Source: Halichondria panicea
Lineage: Eukaryota > Porifera > Demospongiae > Suberitida > Halichondriidae
DNA length: 64,000 nt
Direction of reading: 5' to 3'
Assembly (NCBI RefSeq): GCF_963675165.1
Contig: NC_087377.1
Coordinates: 6,713,122 to 6,777,121, forward strand
Shown here: piece after piece, positions 44,815-56,919 of the stretch
Layout: the number at the start of each line of letters is the position of its first letter
Position numbering within the stretch: position 1 is the first letter of the stretch
Notes under the pieces: model-generated
What the model saw: the letters and a program-made list of their open reading frames with translations, nothing else
Database searches by the model: none
What the model was told of the DNA's origin: nothing
Program-made: the position numbers and the translations under genes

Positions 44815-46356
44815 TCATGAGGTAGACGTGAAACAAGTGATAGATAGGAGCCTACAACAAGTCAGTTCCTCCCCTGCGGGGGCTAGTATCGACGGAAACT
44901 GGGGCCCTGGAAGGGGCGTGGACCGGGGGACCAACGGGGACCAGGAGACCTGTCGCGACCGCCCTGGGGGTTGGTGCGGTGGCAATGAATGGGCCCGATG
45001 GTTTCCTCTACACTCTCTGCAGGCGTGAGTGTAGCGGCATCGGTTGTCGGCCACCTTGCAAAGTCCTCTATTCCACCGGTAGCATAGTTCCTGGGATTGG
45101 CGATGGGGGGGCTGTGTGGCCCGGCCCCATTGGGAGGGAAGTGGGTTGGGTGGGGGTGGGGGTGGATGGTATCCCGTGGAGGGGGGAGCACTCTGAGGGC
45201 TCAACGGGCACGAGGTGGCGACGTGGTCGTCCCTCAAGCACAGGTGGCAGCGGGGGATATCCCTTGCCCTTCCCGTGAAGGCCTCCTGGAAAAGACGGGG
45301 GTTCGGGATGGACCAGTTGAGGTCTGGGAGGGCCAGGGCCTCACGCCGGAAGGCACGGTCGTATGCGACCCACTGTGCTGGTTGGTAGTTACGCTCACAC
45401 CGGACGATCAGGGCCAAGTAGGCGAACAGTTCCGGAGCCTTCTCGGGAAAACGTTGGGCCAGGATCGCTGCCATCGTGGCAAACTTCTCCACCCAGACAG
45501 ATATATCGGAGATGGCCAGCCTCGGGCGCCCAGTCGGGGCAGAGGGGTTGAGGTCTTCGCTGCTGATCTCGGACATCTCAATGAACTTGAGGGCTAGAAT
45601 TTTTGCGGCGACAGTCGTCGACACTGTCGCTCCCGGGTTGTAAGGGCCTGGGGAGTGGAGGCCCGGTAGTGCTGTGGCCGGGGGATGGAGGGCAGCCGCG
45701 GCCAATATGTCCAGACCAGACGTTGGAGGAGTGAAGAGGGGGAGCGCCCCTGCAGCCGTCCCTGTAACGGGGAAAGAGTGAGTGGGCTAGTGTATACGTG
45801 CCCCAGCGGGGAGCAGTGGTGGCTGGCCCAGGCGGGGCCTGGCTCTCAGTAGGTGTGGTGTAGCTACCCCGGCGGGGTGGGAGTGGCCCGGGCGGGGCTA
45901 CGTAGCTAGTGTATCTGGCCCAGGTGGGGCGTGGTATAGCGATCCCCGGCGGGGGGGATGGGTTGGCCCGGGTTCCTGCTGGGCGGGGCTGACTTGGCCC
46001 AAGCGGGGATGGTGAGCTGGGAGTGGCCCGGGCGGGGCTAGCCCGGCGGGGAGTGGGTTGGGCCCGAGCGGGGCTGTGGGTAGGTGGTCCCCGGCGGGGG
46101 ACCGGGTGGGCCTGCTGAAGGGCTGGGCCCGAGCAGGCTGAAGGTGTGACCCCTAGCGGGGGCCCGGGGGGCTTCCCCTACCACATACCACATTACGGAT
46201 CAATCACTCACCGGATACTGGAGGTAGAGTGACCGGAGGTGGGGGCTCTATCCGGAGGACAGGGGGGTCCGGTGGTGTCCCGACGTATGTGGCCTCAATC
46301 CACGCCAGTTGCTCGGGGGAGAACGGCGGTCGAGGAGCTCCGGAGCCGGTGGCCAT
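44815..46356 (-). CDS. Gag-like protein of the retrotransposon, one intron
   Basis: Two exons (46212-46356 and 44815-45761) join in phase to give 363 residues starting MATGSGAPRPPFSPEQLAWI. The middle part, LIVRCERNYQPAQWVAYDRA, is the conserved block of gag-like proteins in these elements. A CCHC knuckle (CHLCLRDDHVATSC) and a CCCH-like finger (CYRWNRGLCKVADNRCRYTH) follow, both nucleic-acid binding. The C-terminus is Pro-rich. The intron (45762-46211) is a GC-rich minisatellite. The donor is CCG|GTGAGT and the acceptor CCGTTACAG, both strong. Confidence 0.85.
45780..46180. repeat. GC-rich minisatellite within the gag intron
   Basis: Many imperfect copies of a 12-25-base unit containing GGCCCGGGCGGGG or CCCCGGCGGGG fill the intron. 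The base composition is very unlike the AT-rich surroundings. Confidence 0.8.
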
Positions 46357-46697
46357 TGCAGGACAGAAACTGGTGGGGTTGAGATGGTAGAACTGGTGGG
46401 TTGAGAGTAGAACTGGTGGGGTTGAGATGGTAGGACTGGTGTGGTTGAGAGGTAGAGCTGGTGAGGTTGACACGGTAGGAAGAGGGTATGATGAACTCAA
46501 GAGTTGAGCCTCAGTCACTAGCACTGTACTCGGGAGAAGTATTACACGTGTAAGAGAGTAGGTCACGCATGCGCGATGTACGGGGCCAAGCCCAAGCACC
46601 TCTACAGCCAAGGTAAGGCCGCGGTTGTGATGCTTCACGTTAACTACGTTTAACTACATTAAACTACATTTACTCTCAATGTTCGCCAGCACCATAA

Positions 46698-48379
46698 TTA
46701 TGTAGAGCCCTCAACTTCTATCGCGATCTCCTCTGCAGTTGCTCTATTCCTAGACGTTCGCTTCCTTCTAGTTTTTTCCACTACACTGGCCTTGATATCG
46801 CTTTTGAAGAGCCGTAATCTGTCTGCGTGCTTATAATACTCTGTTGCACGCTGTGTAATCTCAAAATTCAGTGCTGAGAAGAGACGTTTCAAAGCAACTT
46901 CTCTACCTTCATTGAACAGAATGACAGCTAAGTTAGCAGAAAGTTCAACAGTTTGCTTGCCTAAAAACTGGGTTTTGCTTACATGAATCCATATAGTGTT
47001 ATTAAAACTTTCGTTTTGATTCTGGGTGGCACCCAAGGTGCACCTTTCAAGCAGATCCCTGTGAGCCAGGCGTTGAGGCTTGATATGCTTTGCCAAATCA
47101 GCTGGAATTAACGGTGGGTGTTTATGTTTTGGCATCGGCTCATTGTTGTATTTAGCTACCATAAACTTGCACCAGCTAGGGTTGTCTGGAGGTTCATGTT
47201 TAGGGCATTTCGTGTGAACTGAATACGTATCTGTTGACATAGAATGTAGAAAAGAGGCATCAATATCATTCATCATGCCGTCAATGCTGCCTGTATTATT
47301 GCGGATGGCACCACCCTTTATAGAATTGTCAGTCAGTCTCCCTTTGAATTTCACTGGCATACCATTATCATCCTTAGCACCTTTAGCTTTCTGAGTGCAG
47401 TTCCCATGCGTTTTTGTACGTGGCCTACACATTCGTGTTTGGTTAATTTTACACCATCACCATAAGGCTTTAGCACAACCAGAGCTTTAGAATCTCCATC
47501 ACCGATATAAGTAGTAAATCGTAGGTTTAGATCCGCCACAGAGCGCTTCCAAATTCTTTCAACGCCTTCCATTTCCATGGCATTGGAGGATCCCTCATAA
47601 TTGCTATCACAAACATCTTTATGCCCGTCATACCATTCCTCATACTCATCTTCTTCCATATCTGAGACTTGTTTCATTTTACATGCTTGACAATGCTTAG
47701 ACAGGACCTCTATAGCCAGCACTTGACCAGTAAGCCATGACATGACTACAACTATACCAAACAATGAAGTACGACCACGCTTTTGCCAAGTTCCGTCTAC
47801 TGTTACAGTTACGTCAATGATATCGGTTACAGGCATACCCATTTTCATATTTAACTGCCTAGAAGCCTCCAAAAAACATTCCTTCGCTACTTCACTAGCA
47901 ACACCAGCAAGTTTCTTATTATGGAGTGACGAAGAAGGCGCTGTTAGAGGTGGTAACATCCCTAAGCATGCAGACAGTTCATTCAATGCACCATGCCCTA
48001 AACCAGCCAAGCGCATGCCTAATATGGACGCATCATTGATGGCAGCGTCCTCAGCAATGTAGGGATCAGAGATGGAGGCTGTTTCTGAACAGTGAACGCA
48101 TTCAATTCTTAAGCTCGATACCAACCCCTTTCGATGAGAAAATGACTCCTTCAATATGAGAGCTGAGTGGCAAATCTTACACACCGCTATTTCACTAAGG
48201 GCACGATCTAAGTTATGCAGACTAATCAGTCGATACCCAATCCCCACTTTCCCGGCAATTGACTCATCTGTGGCTGTTGATATGGTGTTCGGGTCAGGAA
48301 TGGAAGCAGAAGATGAAAGGGCGAACTTATTTCTGGAGCCTGTTATTGACACAGCTACAGGTGCCACTGGTGAAGTCAC
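46698..48379 (-). CDS. Mutator-like transposase, one frameshift
   Basis: Coding runs from above 48379 down to 46698 in two frames joined near 47390. The first part has two CxxC pairs (CKICHSA, IECVHCSE), then VTVTVDGTWQKRGRTSLFG with the first catalytic Asp and a Cys pair KHCQACKMK. The second Asp is in YIGDGDSKALVVL, next to KHECVGHVQKRMG. After the shift the text continues KGAKDDNGMPVKFKGRLTD, and the third acidic residue is probably the Glu in QNQNESFNNTIW. The order matches the Mutator-like transposase domain found in many invertebrates. The frame at 48379 starts on GTG, so the real start is upstream; a possible first exon (MSGPHGTTTLP) lies at about 48455-48510, but phase does not agree. 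No flanking inverted repeats were found. It abuts the retrotransposon's A1 end. Confidence 0.8.
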
Positions 48380-49128
48380 AGTAGTAGATGTAGCTGATGG
48401 TCCAGGACCAGGTCCCCTATGGGATGTATAGTGTAAAGCTAAATAGCTCAGGCACAGAGTGAACTTACTGTAGAGCGAGGGGTGGTTAGAGGAAGGGTGG
48501 TAGTCCCATGTGGTCCACTCATAGACTACCCTCCCTGCCTATACTTCTCCTACTTCGTGGCTTCTTCGGCAGTGAGCTAGTAGACAGAACAGCCAGTAGA
48601 CCAGAAGAACCAGTAAAGAAAGACAAAACTACACTCGGTTTGAAAATTTTGATTTCTAATAGATGCGCATTTACCCCCTTCAATATTACGTCGTGCGCAT
48701 GGAATTTGGTAATGGTCAGCTTTCAATAAGCTACATTTTGGTACAAAAATGAAGTCTCTAGTTTCAAATCTATGTATGTTGGAAGGTAGTCTTGTTGAGT
48801 CTTAATTCTTCTTCTGAATCAAATGGTTTCTTGGCAGAGATGGGTGTATAAAAATGGCTATAGGTTCATAATGGAGCCTTCAATTCAACTGAAAGTTGAA
48901 ATCTGACTTCTCCAATGATGTTTCAAAACAAAAAAAAAGACAGTGATGGATCGATGCTATTATTTTCATTTTTTGGCTTTATTCCCCCCTTAACAAGACA
49001 AGACAGTAAAAATTGAAGTTCACTTGGCCGTTGTATATCTGTGGGAAAAATAATTTAATAATTATGATGAAGCAACTCAGATACATTGATAATCCTACCA
49101 TGCACGCTTGCGCCTCCTCCTCCTCGGT

Positions 49129-50118
49129 CTTAGGAGGCAATAAGACGTAGACTCTCACTACAGTCACCTCGACTTTTCGTTTGGCACTGATTGCTAGAGG
49201 GCACGATATAAATCTCGAACGTAAATTTTAATGAGCTTTCAATAGGGCGGAATAAAACCATTGGGGAGGACCTCAACGATAGGCAAACAATTGTAGAAAT
49301 GTGTATATCTCTTCACATCCTCAATCACAAGGTGGCACTCTAGTCTAGATGTTCACTCACCCTGAGTCTTGGCCACTAGCCATTATATTGCTTAATTCTG
49401 ACTTTGTAATGTTAATTCTCTTCATGCAATCACAAGGTGGCACTCCAGTCTACATGTTCACTCGAGTCTTGGCCACTAGCCATTATATTGATTAATTCTG
49501 ACTTTGTAATGCTGGTGGTGGCAAGCCTGTAGTTATGTTGTGATTCTTTGTAGTGTTGTGTGTACTCATTAATGCATGCAATCACACGGTGGCACTCCAG
49601 TCTACATGTTCACTCAATGATTGATTATATTCACATGAAAAGTAAATGGAAACGCAACAAACATTAATTGTTCTCCTCAGTCTAATTTAACTGTTCTAAC
49701 ATCAAACACATCAGAAATATTGACAATGGAGCCAACAAGAACAGCACAATCACTCTTACTACTTGCTCATTTTCACTACAGCCCGGCGCTTGGAACATTC
49801 ACCATCACCACTCAAGCTATGATAATCACGTGAGATTAGTTTTGCACTCGTCCATTTGAAGTGTTGTAGGCTTTGCGAGTGAAAATTCTTTCGATATCCG
49901 CTTCTTCTTAGTTGAATGCACCTCGGCTGACAAGGACTGTTGGTGTTTAGTGCGATCCTTTTTGCTGGTATAGTTCTTGAACATTACTATTTCTAGTGAG
50001 TTTCATGCTGTTTATTACACCAACAGCACTAGGTATGGCAGCAAGTGTCCACGTTTCCAAACAAGCTGGAAGTATTGGAGGAGGGTAACATCAGAACCAA
50101 AAGAGAGCAATCCAGGAA
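49129..50118. repeat. Long direct repeat, copy 1
   Basis: It is colinear with 53113-53980. Both start TCTTAGGAGGCAATAAGACG and include two or three internal repeats of ATGCAATCACAAGGTGGCAC with CTGAGTCTTGGCCACTAGCC. Both end near GTAACATCAGAACC. This copy has about 250 extra bases (near 49670-49930). Confidence 0.85.
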
Positions 50119-50398
50119 CAAAGTTTATTTTCGAGATTAGTGTAGTGAGAAAAATGAACATGGAAATGGATCCGCAAATGTTATTATTGCGAAAGTTCTC
50201 ACATGCATGTAGGATGTCACTCTTCTCTTACTCTTGGTACATAGAACCTTCTTGCAGCTCAAATGTTCACTTGACCGTGATAAATCTGTAAGGAAAGTAA
50301 TAATTAATTATGCACATGAAACAGATATTCACAAGAGCTAGACAGCTAGCTAACTAACAACTAACATTTACAGTCTTCTCCTCATGGCCCATGACATG

Positions 50399-52352
50399 CA
50401 CTGTAAAAAAGGGGGTGTCAGGAGGACATCAATTTTTGGTGTCAATGAATTGTGCCCTCTGGGCACCCTTTTAAAGGTGTCAAACGAATGACACCCCCAG
50501 GGTGTCATCAGAGCACTCGTATAGGGTGTCATCAGAGCCCATAATTATAGGGTGTCATCAGAGCCCATATAGGGTGTCATCAGAGCACTTCTCTAATATT
50601 AATTTTGAGACTCATGTGCTCCCTTATGTATGTACATGCAGCCTGACATTTTTCAGAATCTCATACACCTTCGCAAATTCACAATAAAGAAAAGATAAAC
50701 TAAGTAACAGCTTGTAAATTATGTATGGTGAAGGGTGAGGATTGACAAAGGTAACTTTGACACAGACTGTTTTAACAAACTTTTCTAAAAATAACAAAAC
50801 ATTACGAAATGCAGGGGGGAAGATATAATTATTACGCACATAATACACAGCAATGCAAAAGTGAAGAGCAACTGACATTGAAGGCATGACAAACACATTG
50901 TGCTCAACCACAACCTGCATGTCGGTTGGGCAGTCAACGGTTTTCCCAAATCCCACCACGCAGGGGGCCTTAACTTGTAGTGATTTAATTGACAAGTCCA
51001 CATCGATTGCTTCTCCCTCTATATGAAAATGAACCTGTTAAACACTGCTTATTGTGTAAACCAGAAAAGAGGATCGCTCACATTGTACATGTACAAGGAA
51101 GTAAATACGTATACTATATATAATAATTATACTGGCATATTATATACCCACCTCAAAAAGTGTTAACACTGATTGTTGTTTCCCACGGTTTGCAAGGCTA
51201 ACACTCAAGAGTTGCAGAGCATATGATGTACATCGATCTGTGGTAGAAATACAGAAACATACAATAGTACATCATCAACTTAAACTATAAACTATACCTT
51301 CAGATTCACTCTCTGAGGCATTATAGTCCGACAATAACTTTTTTAATGCCCTCTTATCTTATCATCTGACACGACAAAACTTAAACAGCAGCGTTTCATA
51401 CTTCTGCTCAAAGTGAGTTTGAGTAGCTCCCGTAATTAAATAAAACTCGTCAGCATCTGTGTAATATAGAAAACCTGAAATAAATAAGTGAGCAAAAACA
51501 CAAAACCTCACTATTTTTGGATCAGCCAAACAAGGAAATTTCTCAATTAGTTGCTTGATTGATGGACCCTCTTTTCGTACCCATTCTCTGCGCAAGTGGG
51601 CAGTTTGCTCCATCAGCGATAACATGCTGACATCATTACAGTCATGACAGTGTACGTGTATAAGATATTAAGAAAAAGAAGGGCTTACCTTTTCAAGTGA
51701 CTATCTGAAGTGACTATCTGAAGAAGTACTCGACAGGAGCTATTAAAATAGAAATGTTTGCTTAGCTGCTTGTCCACACTAAAATAGAGTTATCCACCAG
51801 TATGTCTCTCTTGAACTTCAAACGATCACCTATCAGTGGAGCTATTTCTTTCAATAGTCATCACAAGCAGTAAGCTGTAGTAACACTTCTCCATCAACCT
51901 TGTGTTCTTCCACTTAATCTATATAGTACATCTTGTGAGATAGTGGGTACTTTATTTTGCAGGCAGGCACACACTTGGCTAACTGAAAGCCTATAATAAA
52001 AATATGCCATCTTTTCACATTCCACCTGACAAAATTGAGGTAGATTCTTATAATTAGAACAACTGAGTGTGACTATTAATTTTATGACGCTCCGACCAGT
52101 TGACTCTTAGTAGCTCCAGTGCCCTGGTGTTGTTACAACACCGTAAGGTGTTATAGCAGCACCAGGGTGCTATGGGAAAACTCTGGTGCTATACTATAAT
52201 ACCAAAATACTTGACACCCTGGTGTTATCCTGACACACCTGGTGTGCATGGAACACCCCTTAAGTGCTGTGTTAGAGTAACCCTCCAGTGTTACTGGAGC
52301 ACTGTAAATTTTGACACCCAGGTGTTAGTGTAGCACCCCCGTTTTTACAGTG
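50399..52352. mobile_element. CMC-like DNA transposon (CACTG ends), non-autonomous or degraded
   Basis: The 1,954-bp element begins CACTGTAAAAAAGGGGGTG and ends with the near-complement CACCCCCGTTTTTACAGTG. A CATG is present immediately outside both ends (50395-50398 and 52353-52356), which fits a 4-bp target-site duplication. The sub-terminal regions carry clustered GGTGTC / GACACC units: four copies of AGGGTGTCATCAGAGC at 50505-50590, and CCTGGTGTTA-type units at 52120-52330. CAC-starting ends, sub-terminal repeats and a 4-bp duplication point to the CMC (CACTA/Chapaev) group. The element holds minus-strand exon-like segments but no recognisable transposase. Confidence 0.75.
50640..51625 (-). 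CDS. Exon fragments of a SAMD3-like hypothetical gene inside the CMC-like element
   Basis: Two minus-strand segments look protein-coding. At about 51530-51625 the text LSLMEQTAHLRREWVRKEGP and IKQLIEKFPCLADP matches the pattern of a widespread metazoan hypothetical family annotated as sterile-alpha-motif protein 3-like. It is followed by a shorter exon reading YYTDADEFYLITGATQTHFE (51375-51470). At about 50780-51005 the text VDLSIKSLQVKAPCVVGFGK with MPSMSVALHFCIAVYYV resembles a later part of the same family. Splice phases could not be reconciled, so this is probably a broken or captured gene. Function is unknown. Confidence 0.4.
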
Positions 52353-52356
52353 CATG

Positions 52357-52550
52357 GGGCGGTGGCAGCATTTGGGGTGGCCATGGCCCCCTTCCACGTC
52401 CTCTGCGGCCGGCTCCACGACGACGTCCACCGGCACCACGTCCCCTGGCCCTGCAGTATAATTCCCACTTCCGCAGGAAGTGTTAAAAAGACAACCTTCC
52501 TTACATCCATTTTTGGCAGAGGTAATTTTCAATCTGCTCAAGTCCATTTT
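52357..52550 (-). CDS. Cys-rich open segment interrupted by the CMC-like element
   Basis: The minus-strand frame reads MDLSRLKITSAKNGCKEGCL, then CGSGNYTAGPGDVVPVDVVV, then HPKCCHRPM, and runs straight into the transposon end. On the far side of the element (below 50395) the frame continues only about ten codons to a stop. It may be the last exon of a Cys-rich protein disrupted by insertion. No family was recognised. Confidence 0.3.
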
Positions 52551-53112
52551 TTGTAGTTCCGATTTATTGTGATCTGGATAATTAGATTATCTATCAAACA
52601 ATTGTTATTGGACTCAATTGGTTGGTACATAGTACCCAGCACAATCGTCGGGACCTTTGACGATACGAGAGTAGTCAGTAGAGAAAGTGTCTGTTAGAGT
52701 AAAGACTCATGCACCTATGGGATTTGTGTCGTATCATAATTAAACCGAGATGTTTGTCGGTACGCTGAACATGGTTTATTAGCCGAGTTTTCCGGGGCCC
52801 CATGTATGTCATTAAATTCAAAATTCATTATGAAGATGACAGTCTTGAGTGTTGGCCTGGTTGTCAAAGTACGTTATGTCTCATCTAGCAAATCATTTTT
52901 TCAAATCGGTTTTTCGGTTTATCATACGGCACATAGTCCGACATGATTTTGAGGACCCGAAACTGCAACTGTTACAAAAGGAAATACGAGTGTATAGTAG
53001 CTCAAAGCGGTATTATGTATTATGACCTTAGCGGTTCCATTGATTAAATATTTTCAGAGGGAAGAATTTTTTGTGTACAGTCAGCCCTAAGTCCAAAATT
53101 ATTTTTACTGGA

Positions 53113-53980
53113 TCTTAGGAGGCAATAAGACGTAGACTCCACCTCGACTTTTCGTTTGGCACTGATAGCTAGAGGGCACGATATGAATCTCGATTTTAAT
53201 GGAGCGCAATAAAACCATCAAGGTCCAATTCCCAGGACCTCAATGATAGGCAAACGATTGTAGAAATTTGTGTATCTCTTCACATCCTCCCTTCATGCAA
53301 TCACAAGGTGGCACTCTAGTCACTCACCCTGAGTCTTGGCCATTGCATGATTGATTATATAATTATATAGACAGACTCATTAGTTCCCTTCATGCAATCA
53401 CAAGGTGGCACTCCAGTCTACATGTTCACTCACCCTGAGTCTTGGCCACTAGCCATTATATTGAATTAAGCTTAATTCTGATTTTGTAATGCTGAGCCTG
53501 TAGTTATGTTGTGATTCTTCTTTGTATTATGTAGTGTTGTGTGTACTCCTTCATGCAACCACACGGTGGCACTCCAGTCTACATGTTCACTCAATGATTG
53601 ATTATATTCACATGAAAAGTAAATGGAAACATAACAAACATGGTGGTGCTGCGAAGAGAAATGGCTACAATACAATACAGTATTAAAATAGAATAGTGCA
53701 TAGTTAATTTTATACACAATAAAATGTTAATAATTATGTGCACACTGATGGAACAAAACTTCCTGATTAGTTGAATGAATCTCGGCTGACAAGGACTGTT
53801 GGTGTTTGGTGCGATCCTTTTTACTGGTATAGTTCTTGAACATTACTATTTCTAGTGAGTTTCTTGCTGGTTATTACATGCACCAACAGCACTAGGTATG
53901 GCAGTGTCCACGTTTCCAAACAAGCTGGAAGTATATTGGAGGATGGTAACATCAGAACCCATAGAGAGCACTCCAGAAAC
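53113..53980. repeat. Long direct repeat, copy 2
   Basis: It matches 49129-50118 as described there, with several short deletions. The two copies flank the 1.95-kb CMC-like element and about 2 kb of other sequence. Confidence 0.85.
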
Positions 53981-54236
53981 CTGAGTGAGGATTATCTTCG
54001 TTGTGTCTACCACTCTACCCAAGGGTGCAGTAGCTAGTGGTAGGCTGATTGGTATACCTACAACAGACGAATCGACACAAATGAAGTTGCTGCTGCGGAC
54101 ACGCCGATTTGGTCCACTGAATTTAGTTTCTTTATGGTTGCCATCAATCTGAATTAAAATATAATCTTATAACTATCGGGCACATAATCATTGAGTTGCA
54201 GGACTGTACTATTGGCGGGAGATCTAATGCCTCGGT

Positions 54237-55580
54237 AAAAATTCAGCAAATTCTTGCTCTCGAAATGAGCAAGTAAATATCCCTTACTTTGACATGTTCT
54301 TGTAATGCATGACATGAACTCTTGTTTTAATTGACATGATTTGTCAACCGTGAAGAAACATTTGCTGTAAAGATAACAGTACTGCTATTTAATTTATGAC
54401 TTACAATACTTGGAAACCAAAAGTCTGTGTATGCTTTATACCCCCCTCCCAATTCAGCTTGCAAACCCCAAATTGTGTTTACACCTGAAATGCTGCATAT
54501 CATTCGAGCTGTCACAGGAGTTGGTCTGAAAACAACTGTGCCTGAGCCTATCACGTACTGGAGGGCAACAATTAAATGTGTCCATACAAATTTAGCATAC
54601 CCTCAACCATATAATGAGAGCAAGCGATTGTCCACACCACGCACAGAATTTTTCAGTCAAATCTTTTTTTCTTTTTTCAATAAGTTTCATAATAATATGC
54701 AGCTTGCAGCTTGCAACTAAACAAAGCCATGCATGCATAGAATAAGCCAGTACATGCATATATATCAGAAGTCATTCACTTTCCAAATATTCACCTATAC
54801 CAACCTTAAAGAGGGTTCGCATATAATAAAAAAAAAAGTCATTCACTTTCCAAATATTCACCTCTTTTTTCCGACCAACTTTTTAATAGGTTCGCAATTA
54901 TAATAATTATGCAGCTTGCAACTATATAAGCAAAGCCATTCACCTCTTTTTTTTCTGGCCAACTTTAAAGAAGTTCTTGGCAAATAAGGGAAACTATTTT
55001 GCAGAAGCTGCGCGCCATGGCTCATTATTAATCAGTAATTGAAAATGTAAAAATTAATTTTAATTTATGGGATGGGGGGTGAGAAAATATCTTTCACTAA
55101 AGGAAAAGAACCTCTCCAAGCTGAGCAAGGTGGTTCGTTGAACAGCCTCACTCACAACAGGAGATGGTCTGAAAACTGCTGTACAAAATTTGTATCCTTC
55201 CAAGCTGTAATATTTATAAAACCAGAAAAAGTTTCTAAAACACTATACGAACTTACTCAAGAAACCACTATAAAAGTAACAAGAATGGACAGTTTCCTGC
55301 TACGTAGGGACGACATAAGTTACATGTACATGTACAAGATAAAGCATTGAGTAAAGCATTGAGTAACACTATTAAGTGATACTAACCTGAAGGCCAAGTT
55401 CACCTCCAAATCTCTTGACATTCAAGAAAAAATTAGCAAATTCTTGCTCTCGAAATGAGCAAGTGAATATTCCTCCCCCTTGACTTGTTCTCGCAATGAA
55501 ATGAACTCTTGTTTCAATTGACATGATTTGTCAACTGTGAAGAAACATCTGCTGTAAAGATAACAGTACTGATATTTAAT
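54237..55580. repeat. Repeat pairs within a fragmentary gene region
   Basis: Segments 54237-54395 and 55428-55580 are direct repeats (GCAAATTCTTGCTCTCGAAA, GAACTCTTGTTT, GTAAAGATAACAGTACTG). AAGTCATTCACTTTCCAAAT is repeated at about 54768 and 54837, and a related TCACTTTCCAAATATT is near 56684. Minus-strand text across 54440-54560 reads GTVVFRPTPVTARMICSISG and may be an exon of a secreted or receptor protein. The rest looks like intron sequence. Confidence 0.5.
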
Positions 55581-56004
55581 TGCAGTATTAGTTATTGCCC
55601 AGCCAGAGTGCAACATGCCATATATTGCACTCTCAACATTATACATTGTATTGTCATTTACAAGAAGATACACATAAAAATTATTGTAGCTAGATGCTTT
55701 GTCTAGTAACATAATAACAGAACTTGAGTGGAAGAGAGAAGCTCTAGAGAATTTTTTGAGAGTAGTAGGAGCCACTCAATTCTTGGGCAATGTGCTGCAA
55801 GGCTGCATGGGGGAGGAGCTGGATGTTTGGAAGTACGTGCTGGGATTGTGTACTCGCTTGCGCATGCGCATGCGTAATAACTGTCGAGAATACAAAGTAC
55901 ACAAGTGATAATTGGAGATTGATCATTGGTGGGTTATTAATTATGGTTCTTCTTGGAGTTGATTGTTGTTGCGGTATGTTTCTTGTAACCAATCGGAGGA
56001 ATCA

Positions 56005-56223
56005 TCACCACCAGGCCACTGCTAGAGCCAGCACAGTTGGCAGGTATAATATATTCACTATGACCGGTGACCCGGGAGGATGTAGCGGCGAGATGGTGAC
56101 GATATACCTATCAGACGTGATAGTAACCGATTCAGGTTGAATATCGGACACACTTCGCACGCATACTATCGGAGGGGGGTCCCAATCCAGAGTGATGGTA
56201 ACCGATTCGGATTGATAAAACAC
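56005..56223 (-). CDS. FN3-like extracellular exon fragment
   Basis: The minus-strand text SESVTITLDWDPPPIVCVRS with SDRYIVTISPLHPPGSPVIV has the Trp and YxVTISP pattern of fibronectin type III domains in invertebrate receptors. The TITxDW and SVTIT phrases occur twice, so part of the exon may be an internal duplication. Exact splice sites were not fixed. A separate minus-strand hydrophobic segment lies at 56925-57010. Confidence 0.35.
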   Translation of the reverse strand: MFYQSESVTITLDWDPPPIVCVRSVSDIQPESVTITSDRYIVTISPLHPPGSPVIVNILYLPTVLALAVAWW

Positions 56224-56919
56224 CTGTGTGCACGCATATTAGTACAGATTACTCACCCTGAACCGAAATAGTCCGGTGTTCACTAAAGCAGCCGACTATA
56301 TACGCTCCCTGCTAAGTGTAACACCTCACTAAGGTTGATGAGGGTGGGACGTTACCACTTCTCCCATATAAAGCTCAGAGTAACCTCAAACCTGAAATTT
56401 TGTACGGCAAAGATCTACTACTGCCAATATCACGGATAATAATTTCCCATCGATTCAGAAAATTCTTTTTGTAACAAGATCCATCTTACAAATTGTTCAC
56501 TACCAACCAGTACATGTGAACTTCAGTGTATCCCCAGGACATGCGACACTAGAATTAGACACTGAAGAGGCATGACAGATATATAATTAAAGGTGTCCAT
56601 ACAAATTTAGCATGCCCTCAACCATAATATTATAACAGACACTACACCACGCACACTGCACCACGCACAGAATTATTCGGTCATCACTTTCCAAATATTT
56701 ACCTCTTTTATTTCTTTTTTCAACCAACTTTAGGTTTCATAATAAAATAATATGCAGCAAGCCATAAGTTGCGCCATGGCTCATAATTTAGTAATTTAAA
56801 TAATTTATGGGACGAATGTGTGAAGCTCTATACCGCTGATGAGTACTATCAATAATTTATTATTTCCACTCACAGTCTAGACGTACACATAATGGAATAC
56901 AAATTACATTCACCTACTA

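Larger units (their letters stand above)
41102..46672 (-). mobile_element. Tyrosine-recombinase retrotransposon (DIRS/Ngaro type)
   Basis: The element is read on the minus strand from 46672 to 41102 and is 5,571 bp long. Its termini are split direct repeats: A1 at 46496-46672, A2 at 41399-41575, B1 at 41571-41797 and B2 at 41102-41328. The order A1-genes-B1-A2-B2 is the Ngaro-like plan. Between them lie a gag-like gene with one intron, a reverse transcriptase-RNase H gene, and a tyrosine recombinase that overlaps the end of the RT frame. No integrase or protease of the LTR type is present. All three genes are open, and the repeats are nearly identical, so this copy is recent. Confidence 0.93.

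Noticed and set aside
43121-45597. Several long ORFs on both strands across the retrotransposon
   Set aside because: The GC-rich coding sequence leaves alternative frames open. Only the gag, RT-RNase H and recombinase frames contain conserved motifs.
55790-56140. A plus-strand ORF with a Cys-rich hydrophobic helix
   Set aside because: It could be a membrane exon, but there is no start, splice or domain support, and the minus strand of the same region reads as FN3-like.
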